7,163 bases of DNA from an uncultured Clostridia bacterium (GTDB taxonomy: Bacteria; Bacillota; Clostridia; Christensenellales; UBA1242): contig CAKVCF010000031.1 in assembly GCA_934725795.1 (NCBI GenBank), forward strand, positions 1 through 7,163. Direction: 5' to 3'. A model generated the notes under the pieces. That model saw nothing but the letters and a program-made list of their open reading frames with translations, searched no databases and had not been told where the DNA came from. Below, piece after piece: positions 1 to 5,517 of this stretch (the stretch's first letter is position 1; each line of letters starts with the position of its first letter). A program made the position numbers and the translations under genes.

Positions 1-1273
1 TATCAATAGTGTGTTTGCAATAGATAGACGTAAAGAAATGGAAGTAAGCACAACTGAACAATTATTTATGGCAGTGCAATATGGCTTTAAACCTGTGTTT
101 GTTGGCAACTGCACAGTTGCACAAAAAGTTTATGAAAATGCAAAATTAGTGCTTACAGCAATTGCTTCTGCAAACATGACCGATCTTGAAAAAGCAACAG
201 CAATCTTTGATTGGCTTGAATTTGCTTTCAATATCAACATGGATGCAAAACTTATTACAGTTGGGGCAACTGACAAACTTGGCACATTGGCAGATTATGG
301 CACACGTGCTGAATTCTACCTTGATGGATTGTTCTATAATATTGGTCAATCAACAAATGGCGATATTGTGATAGGCTCTAAACAAGCGACAGCGGAATCA
401 CTTTCAAAAGCATTTGTTTTGCTTTGCGGGATTGAAGGCATAGAAACACGCAAGATTAATGGTAGTTTGCTTTACAAAGACACTGAAAGCAGTGCTGCAA
501 CGGGGCACGAACACAGTTGGAACAAAATAAAACTTGCAACAACTGAAGGCGAAGCCGCAACATGGCTTAACGTAGATATTGCATACAGCGATTTAAGATA
601 TGACGCACGTACAAAATCAAATTCATACAATATGGCAAGCCATTTGTTATTCTTGGTTTCGGATGCTTATTTGCAATCCAACTTGAATTTTGGCAGTGTG
701 TTAAATAAATTGTCTGTCAGCGATATGGGCGAAAAACAAATTGTAACATTGCCTGAAAACAAACAAATTGGCAAAATTGAACAAAGTTACGATTATTATT
801 CAAACACAATTAAGTCAGTAAGCTTTGAACAATTAAAACAAACAATCAATGAAAGCTTCTTGCAACCATCAGCAGATAAAATGACAACTGGCGTTGAGCA
901 AGCAGAAAATGCACCATCAACATTTGGGCTTAAATACAATGCAAGTTCAAATTATAGGCAATATTTGATGGGCGAATATGATGGCACAATTTCTCGTTTG
1001 GAAGCTTATCTGCTTAACATGTTAATCTATGGTAAAAATTTGCTTATCAATAATGATGAAAAGGTAAGTTCATTTGAATTGCGTGTTGACCAAGATTCTT
1101 CAATTGACTTTGCAAATAGATTGTCTAACTTGAACACAACCAAGATGAATAACACATATATTTTAGATAGTGAGTATGAAGAAAGGAAATATTTAACTAT
1201 CAACACATTCTCTTACCAAGATACTTCAACTGGCACAATCACACTTGTTGTTACTATGAGATATTCAAGGTAA
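1..1273 (+). CDS. Transglutaminase-like domain protein, 5'-truncated by window edge, catalytic Cys replaced by Ala
   Basis: The frame is open from base 2 to the TAA at 1271-1273, so the gene starts outside the window; the GTG at base 11 is only the first possible internal start. Numbering from that GTG, residues 17-75 resemble the N-terminal part of bacterial transglutaminase-like proteins (FKPVF, then MTDLEKATAIFDWL). Residues 126-195 carry the core: TAESLSKAF and GIEGIETRKINGS, then HEHSWNKIKL with the expected His at 168, then WLNVDIAYSD with the expected Asp at 189. Active members read GVCxGYAxAF at the first motif; here the Cys position is Ala128 (GCG, 392-394). C139 lies in the following helix and does not align with the nucleophile. 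Residues 250-420 are a C-terminal extension I cannot assign. The family fold is fairly clear; loss of peptidase or crosslinking activity is inferred, and a binding or structural role is possible. No terminator separates it from gerA, 39 bases downstream, so cotranscription is plausible. Confidence 0.7.
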   Translation, partial: INSVFAIDRRKEMEVSTTEQLFMAVQYGFKPVFVGNCTVAQKVYENAKLVLTAIASANMTDLEKATAIFDWLEFAFNINMDAKLITVGATDKLGTLADYGTRAEFYLDGLFYNIGQSTNGDIVIGSKQATAESLSKAFVLLCGIEGIETRKINGSLLYKDTESSAATGHEHSWNKIKLATTEGEAATWLNVDIAYSDLRYDARTKSNSYNMASHLLFLVSDAYLQSNLNFGSVLNKLSVSDMGEKQIVTLPENKQIGKIEQSYDYYSNTIKSVSFEQLKQTINESFLQPSADKMTTGVEQAENAPSTFGLKYNASSNYRQYLMGEYDGTISRLEAYLLNMLIYGKNLLINNDEKVSSFELRVDQDSSIDFANRLSNLNTTKMNNTYILDSEYEERKYLTINTFSYQDTSTGTITLVVTMRYSR

Positions 1274-1312
1274 CAATAGAATAATTTTAATTTAACGCGT
1301 CAAACTAAAACT

Positions 1313-2767
1313 ATGAAAGTTGATGCAGTTAAAACCCTAAAAGAAATTAGACAGAAACTGCACGAAAGCGGTGATTTACTAAACCGTAGCGTGCAGTTTT
1401 TTGGCACGCAAATCACACTTGTTTTTGTGGCAGATTTGGTTGACGACCAGCTTTTAAGCGATTCGGTTGTTCATCCTATGTGTCGCTATTCAGGAGAAAT
1501 AGGGCAAGACGTGGTGGCGGAACTTAAAAACAAAGTGTTGGCAGATTGTTCACTCAGTTCGGCTTACGAATTAGATGAAGCCATAACTAAACTTTTGCAA
1601 GGCAATTGCCTTTTATTGGTGGACGGGGCAGAAGAAATTTTGGCTGCCAATGTTGAAAAGATTGTTGTTAGGGCGGTTGCAGAGCCTCCAACAAGTGTGG
1701 TTATAAAAGGGCCAAGAGAAGGATTTAATGAAAGCATAAAGTATAACCTTAACCTTATTCGCCGCAGGGTTAAAAGTGATGATTTGGTTGTGAATACACT
1801 TGAAATCGGCAAACTTACAAAAACGCAGGTTGCTGTTGTTTACTTCAATTCAGTTGCTGACAAAAAAGTTGTTAAACATATTTTAAAACGTTTGGAAGAT
1901 ATTGAGATAGACGGTGTGATTGACAGCCACTATCTTGTATCTTTTTTGCAAAAGAATCCAAAGTCGCTTTTTAAACAAGTTGGCGACACTGAAAAACCAG
2001 ACATTTTGGTTGGCAAAATGCTAGAAGGTAGAGTTGGAATTTTGGTTGACGGCAGCCCGATTGCTTTAACTTTGCCATTTATTCTTATTGAAGATTTGCA
2101 AAACAGTGATGACTATTATAGCCAGCCAATACGCGTAACTTTTGTGCGCATCTTGCGTTTTGTTGGCGTTATTTTGGCGGTGCTGTTGCCTGGTATGTAT
2201 GTGGCACTTGAAAAATTCCATTATAAAATTTTGCCACTTGAATTTTTGGTTACAATTATGAACACAACGCAGGGTATACCATTTTCGCCTTTTATGGAAG
2301 TGCTGTTTATTGTGCTGTTGTTTGAAATTTTGTACGAAGCCAATTTGAGCATGCCACAATATTTTGGTATGGCAATGAGCATTGTTGGGGCATTGATTTT
2401 AGGTGAAACAGCCGTTAATGCAGGGTTGGTAAGCCCTCCAGCAGTTATGATTGTGGCACTTTCTGGTATAACGTTCTATATTGTGCCAAGCCAAGCAGCA
2501 CAGTTTAGTATGTTGCGTTTGCTTGTGCTGATTATCGGCGCAAGTTTGGGGCTTTATGGTGTGATTGTTTTTTGCGTGCTGATTGTGGCATATTTAAGCA
2601 GTTTTGATAGTTATAATTCTGCATATCTTGCACCAACTGCACCTTATATTGCCAGCGACCAAAAGGATATGTTTAAACGCACAACCATAAAAGAGATGAT
2701 AAAAAGGCCAAAATCCATTGCTAACAACAAGCATAATTTGGATAGGAGGCGTGATGATGAAGATTAA
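1313..2767 (+). CDS. gerA: Spore germination protein GerA family (germinant receptor A subunit)
   Basis: This is the A subunit of a germinant receptor, which acts in the inner membrane of the dormant spore. At 484 residues it matches the usual family length (about 480-500). The N-terminal hydrophilic domain spans residues 1 to about 270. It contains the family signature RAVAEPPTSVVIKGPREGF (120-138), followed by NESIKYNLNLIRRR, and later EGRVGILVDGSPIALTLP (238-255). The membrane domain has helices near 273-299, 327-343, 350-368, 373-391 and 400-431, the last long enough to be a hairpin. The loops GIPFSP (321-326) and AGLVSPP (370-376) are typical of the family. The C-terminal KRPKS (464-468) matches the usual cytoplasmic tail. 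The ATG at 1313 is the only start that keeps the conserved N-terminus, but no Shine-Dalgarno is visible before it. The gene overlaps gerB by 11 bases. I use gerA generically (gerAA/gerKA-like); the germinant cannot be inferred. Confidence 0.96.
   Translation: MKVDAVKTLKEIRQKLHESGDLLNRSVQFFGTQITLVFVADLVDDQLLSDSVVHPMCRYSGEIGQDVVAELKNKVLADCSLSSAYELDEAITKLLQGNCLLLVDGAEEILAANVEKIVVRAVAEPPTSVVIKGPREGFNESIKYNLNLIRRRVKSDDLVVNTLEIGKLTKTQVAVVYFNSVADKKVVKHILKRLEDIEIDGVIDSHYLVSFLQKNPKSLFKQVGDTEKPDILVGKMLEGRVGILVDGSPIALTLPFILIEDLQNSDDYYSQPIRVTFVRILRFVGVILAVLLPGMYVALEKFHYKILPLEFLVTIMNTTQGIPFSPFMEVLFIVLLFEILYEANLSMPQYFGMAMSIVGALILGETAVNAGLVSPPAVMIVALSGITFYIVPSQAAQFSMLRLLVLIIGASLGLYGVIVFCVLIVAYLSSFDSYNSAYLAPTAPYIASDQKDMFKRTTIKEMIKRPKSIANNKHNLDRRRDDED
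2743..2749 (+). promoter_or_regulatory. Ribosome binding site of gerB (TAGGAGG)
   Basis: TAGGAGG is a near-perfect Shine-Dalgarno inside the 3' end of gerA. It lies 4 bases before the ATG at 2754 and 7 bases before the ATG at 2757. The spacing favours 2757 and argues against the upstream TTG at 2718 as the start. Confidence 0.85.
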
Positions 2768-4013
2768 TTATAGGCAAGTTAGTTTGCTGGTGATGATGAG
2801 TTTTATTTCAGTTAAACTTATGGCGTTGCCAAGTTTGTTATCTCATGACGCTGACAATATGAGTTGGATTGTGCCAGCCGTGATGATGCTTGTTGATTTT
2901 GTTTATGCCTTGTTGTTGCTTGATTTGATGAAGAAAAATGAAACACAAAATTTTTATGAATTTGCAAAACAAACGCTGGGCGTGGTTGTGGCAAAAATTG
3001 TGCTTGCAATTTTGGCTTGCTATTATGCTATTGTGCTTGCAATAATCGGCAAAGGGTTGGAACTGTTTATAATTCAAAACCTTTATGAAGAAATGTCTTG
3101 GTTTTTATTTGGCGTTCCACTTATGGCTGTGGTTGGCTTTATGGTTTATAAAGGGGTACGCAACATTGCAAGGGTTTGTGAATTTTTTTGGATACCAGTT
3201 GTGGTGGCGTGTGTGTATATTGCGGTTAAAGCGTTTCAAGGTGTTGATATAACAAGTTTTTTACCTATGTTTCAGCAAGGCGTAAAGCCAGTGGCTTGGG
3301 CAATGTTTAAATATATTGCATGGTTTGGTTCTTCAACATTTTTGCTTATGCTGTTTGGAGATGTAGAGTTTGGCAACGCAAAAAAACGCAACCTTATTTT
3401 GTTTTGTTTGATTGCGTATGTTGTGGTGCAACTGCTTAACTTTGTGTTCTATGGTTTGTTTGGTGTAACCAGCCCAACGCACCAGTTTAGCATAAGTGAT
3501 ATTGCACAATTTAATGGTTCACGTTCCAGCATTGGTGAACTATCTTGGCTTGTGGTGAGTTTGTGGGTTGTGGCACAAATTGCACAATTTGCCCTTTACG
3601 GATATTGTTTTGTTAAGGCAATTATGTTTTTGTTTAACATAAAATCACCAACTGTAGGCATTTTGTTTTTGTATGCTTATATCATCTTTTGGGGTGTGTG
3701 GGGTACAAAAACCATGCAACCAGAAGTAATATTTTATCAACCAATCACCAGTTGGCTAACCATTGTTGTGGCATATATTTTGCCTATCGTTTTGTGGGTA
3801 GGACATGGGGTAAATGTGCATAAACAAAAGATTAAAAATGCAAAACAGCAAACCGAACAACAACCTATTGAAGATACAGCGGGGCAGTCAATAGACAACA
3901 TTTCAAGCGGTGGGCAGATTAAAAAAGCAGAGCAACTGAAATTAGCAAATGTAGAGAATAAAAAGCAGAAAACAAGCGGCAAATTAAAAGGGGTGGAACA
4001 TGAAAAAGTTTAA
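2757..4013 (+). CDS. gerB: Spore germination protein GerB family (germinant receptor permease-like B subunit)
   Basis: This is the B subunit of the receptor, an endospore-germination permease of the amino acid/polyamine/organocation superfamily. It is thought to take part in germinant sensing in the spore inner membrane. From the ATG at 2757 it has 418 residues. I see ten hydrophobic segments, roughly at 8-28, 36-57, 76-97, 114-131, 143-160, 181-200, 213-236, 262-285, 297-315 and 331-349. The opening INYRQVSLLVM, followed by ALPSLL, is typical, as are YKGVRNIARVCEFFWIP (about 131-147) and a segment with GDVEF after helix 6. The start was chosen from the TAGGAGG spacing; the frame is open further upstream to a TTG at 2718, and ATG 2754 is also possible. 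After helix 10 a hydrophilic tail of about 60 residues, rich in Lys, Gln and Glu, extends beyond the usual length of about 365. The gene overlaps gerA by 11 bases and gerC by 14. Confidence 0.94.
   Translation: MKINYRQVSLLVMMSFISVKLMALPSLLSHDADNMSWIVPAVMMLVDFVYALLLLDLMKKNETQNFYEFAKQTLGVVVAKIVLAILACYYAIVLAIIGKGLELFIIQNLYEEMSWFLFGVPLMAVVGFMVYKGVRNIARVCEFFWIPVVVACVYIAVKAFQGVDITSFLPMFQQGVKPVAWAMFKYIAWFGSSTFLLMLFGDVEFGNAKKRNLILFCLIAYVVVQLLNFVFYGLFGVTSPTHQFSISDIAQFNGSRSSIGELSWLVVSLWVVAQIAQFALYGYCFVKAIMFLFNIKSPTVGILFLYAYIIFWGVWGTKTMQPEVIFYQPITSWLTIVVAYILPIVLWVGHGVNVHKQKIKNAKQQTEQQPIEDTAGQSIDNISSGGQIKKAEQLKLANVENKKQKTSGKLKGVEHEKV
3989..3996 (+). promoter_or_regulatory. Ribosome binding site of gerC (AGGGGTGG)
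   Basis: A purine-rich AGGGGTGG sits just before the ATG at 4000, inside the end of gerB. The AGGGG part is 6 bases from the start codon. It is weaker than the gerB site, and the 14-base overlap suggests that terminating gerB ribosomes help initiation. Confidence 0.6.
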
Positions 4014-5238
4014 GTCTATTTTCAGCCCAAGCAAAATTTTAGTTTTGATGTTTATTCTGCTTTTGATTGCGACAATACCAGAATTTACAAAGCCAGCAAT
4101 GAGCCAAACCGAAGCGATTGTAACCTTTTTATGCGTTGATAAAGAAGAACAGGATTTCACAGTGGGTGTGAGTGTGTTGTCGACTGCTGACGGTAAAAAA
4201 CCAAACTATACTTTTTATTACGCAAATGGTCAAACATTAGGGGACGCCATGGACAATGTTTCACTTTCAATCGGCAAAGAAATGGGGTTTTCGCAGTGTG
4301 AAGTTATGGCTTTTGGCGACAAACTTTGTGAAGACGGGGTTATAAGTGCACTTGATTTTATGGTTAGGCTTAAAAAAGTCAGCCGTAATGCAATGCTTAT
4401 CAACTTTGGCGGTGATATAAAAGATTTCACCAAAGCATTGTATAAATTGTTTACTGAAAAACAACTTAAAATTGAGCAAATTATAAATTTTGATAAAAAA
4501 TATATTCTTTCAACTGATAGCAGTATTGATAATTTCTATCGTGGATATTTCAGCCCAATTTCTGTTGGCGTTTTGCCCAAAATGACAGTTTTAAAACAAG
4601 AAACAGACAATGCAATTCAAGTTCAATCTTCTGGCGAAGGACAATCGCAAGGCCCTGAAACAAACGGAGCGGAAATGCAAAAGGAAGAAGAATTATATTT
4701 GCTTAATGACGGCACAATGGGTGTGTTTAAAAAGGGGAAAAAACAGTTGGAATTAGATTTTGCAACTGTGCAAGAAATGAATTTGTTTGTAAACAAAGAT
4801 TATCAAGGTTTGATTAACATTACAGATGTTACTGACCATATTTATGACCATGCAACAGTGGTTATGAACATAACAAAAACTGCACCAAAAATTAAAGTGA
4901 GTTTTGATGGTGATAAACCAGTTTTTAATTTAGATTTAACTTTAACTATGTATATTGAAGAAATCGTGCAAGACGAACAATCTTCAACTTTTATGCGTAG
5001 GAACAAAGAGTTTTACACAAAAACACTTTTAAACCGCATTGAACAAAAGGTGTTAAATCAACTAGAAACGGCTTCTAAATATTGCGTTGATAACAATATT
5101 GATGTTATAAATGCTTATCAAAATTTTAACTGTTTTAAACCAAAACAATTTAAAAAATATTTAAAGCAAGTTGGACAAGAAAATTATTTGCAAGGCATAG
5201 ATTTTAAGTTTAAAGTTAAAATTGAAAGTGCATATTAA
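4000..5238 (+). CDS. gerC: Spore germination protein Ger(x)C family (germinant receptor C subunit), lacking a lipobox
   Basis: This is the C subunit of the receptor, expected on the outer face of the spore inner membrane. It has 412 residues, close to the family norm. A basic N-terminus (MKKFK) is followed by one hydrophobic helix (about 12-26). SQTEAIVTFLCVDKE (35-49) aligns with the conserved start of the mature family domain, usually 'ELAIVTGLGIDK'. The family's LxxC-W-D-R lipobox is absent: the helix runs into IPEFTKPAMSQ, and the first cysteine is C45, inside the folded domain. The protein should therefore be held by an uncleaved helix, or released by signal peptidase I if A33-M34-S35 is a cleavage site. 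The N-terminal domain covers about 36-198. A polar Gln/Glu/Gly/Ser linker covers about 200-231, and the C-terminal domain about 232-412, with a long amphipathic helix near 335-367. C100 and C110 are close enough in sequence to pair. The gene overlaps gerB by 14 bases and is the last of the operon. Confidence 0.93.
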   Translation: MKKFKSIFSPSKILVLMFILLLIATIPEFTKPAMSQTEAIVTFLCVDKEEQDFTVGVSVLSTADGKKPNYTFYYANGQTLGDAMDNVSLSIGKEMGFSQCEVMAFGDKLCEDGVISALDFMVRLKKVSRNAMLINFGGDIKDFTKALYKLFTEKQLKIEQIINFDKKYILSTDSSIDNFYRGYFSPISVGVLPKMTVLKQETDNAIQVQSSGEGQSQGPETNGAEMQKEEELYLLNDGTMGVFKKGKKQLELDFATVQEMNLFVNKDYQGLINITDVTDHIYDHATVVMNITKTAPKIKVSFDGDKPVFNLDLTLTMYIEEIVQDEQSSTFMRRNKEFYTKTLLNRIEQKVLNQLETASKYCVDNNIDVINAYQNFNCFKPKQFKKYLKQVGQENYLQGIDFKFKVKIESAY

Positions 5239-5320
5239 TTTATTGTAAAGTTCAATAAAATGTCGCTTTAATTTTATAAACAAATTTTTATCAATGTACA
5301 ATATCATGTGATTGAAAAAT

Positions 5321-5352
5321 AAAAAATACACCAGTTTTGGTGTATTTTTTTT
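5321..5352. terminator. Bidirectional intrinsic terminator between gerC and pheT
   Basis: AAAAAATACACCA (5321-5333) and TGGTGTATTTTTT (5338-5350) form a perfect 13-bp stem with a GTTT loop. On the plus strand the stem runs into a run of eight T (5345-5352), which would end the ger transcript. On the minus strand it is followed by another T-rich run (complement of the A-rich 5314-5326), which would end the pheT transcript. Only the inner 8 bp are mixed sequence, but the layout is a classic shared terminator between converging genes. Confidence 0.88.
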
Positions 5353-5419
5353 GTGGATAAGTTGAGTTTTAGTTTTAACAAAAAGTGGAATTAAATAATT
5401 TTAAATTTTAATTAAAGTT

Positions 5420-5468
5420 TTAAAAGTTTTTGTGTTTAATTAAAATTTTTAACTTATTAAACTTTTAA
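5420..5468. repeat. AT-rich inverted repeat TTAAAAGTTT / AAACTTTTAA
   Basis: A perfect 10-bp inverted repeat (5420-5429 with 5459-5468) encloses a 29-base spacer. It is almost all A and T in a very AT-rich setting, so it could arise by chance. Its right arm touches the left arm of the next inverted repeat. Confidence 0.4.
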
Positions 5469-5497
5469 GTGGTTTTTTGTTTAAAATTCAACCACTT
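5467..5497 (-). terminator. Possible weak terminator or 3'-end hairpin of pheT
   Basis: AAGTGGTT (5467-5474) and AACCACTT (5490-5497) form an 8-bp stem with a 15-base loop, about 20 bases past the pheT stop on the minus strand. It contains more G and C than its surroundings. Read from pheT, what follows is AAAAGTTTAATAAG rather than a T run, so it may stabilise the 3' end rather than terminate by itself. The stronger hairpin at 5321-5352 would then act as the real terminator. Confidence 0.4.
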
Positions 5498-5517
5498 TAA
5501 TTTAAAAATAAATTTTT

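Larger units (their letters stand above)
5239..5517. other. Convergent intergenic region between gerC and pheT
   Basis: These 279 bases contain no convincing gene. The first 80 bases include a small AT-only-flanked inverted repeat just after the gerC stop (TTTATTG at 5239-5245 with CAATAAA at 5253-5259). A strong intrinsic terminator lies at 5321-5352. From about 5361 to 5517 the DNA is extremely AT-rich; bases 5401-5460 contain only 5 G or C. That stretch holds two further inverted repeats, listed separately. Confidence 0.8.

Noticed and set aside
11..13. GTG as the true start of the first gene
   Set aside because: The frame is open to the left edge and the visible part lacks a plausible N-terminus or ribosome binding site, so the gene most likely begins outside the window.
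1150..1312. Forespore (sigma-G type) promoter before gerA
   Set aside because: I looked for a CATNNTA-like -10 with a suitable -35 at proper spacing and found only partial matches such as CATATAT, so I do not call one.
2066..2359. 97-codon open frame on the minus strand inside gerA
   Set aside because: It lies opposite the membrane-domain codons of gerA. Its composition (many His, Gln, Asn, Lys) is what the complement of Leu/Ile/Val-rich coding gives, and it has no start signal.
2718..2756. TTG-initiated longer gerB (13 extra residues)
   Set aside because: It has no ribosome binding site, whereas TAGGAGG at 2743-2749 fits the ATG at 2757. The extra residues do not look like the family's N-terminus.
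2818..3077. Two overlapping minus-strand open frames inside gerB
   Set aside because: They are shadows of the hydrophobic gerB sequence, with no ribosome binding site and no recognisable domain.
5239..5259. Small hairpin TTTATTG/CAATAAA just after the gerC stop as a terminator
   Set aside because: The stem is 7 bp, nearly all A-T, and is not followed by a T run. The strong hairpin at 5321-5352 explains termination better.
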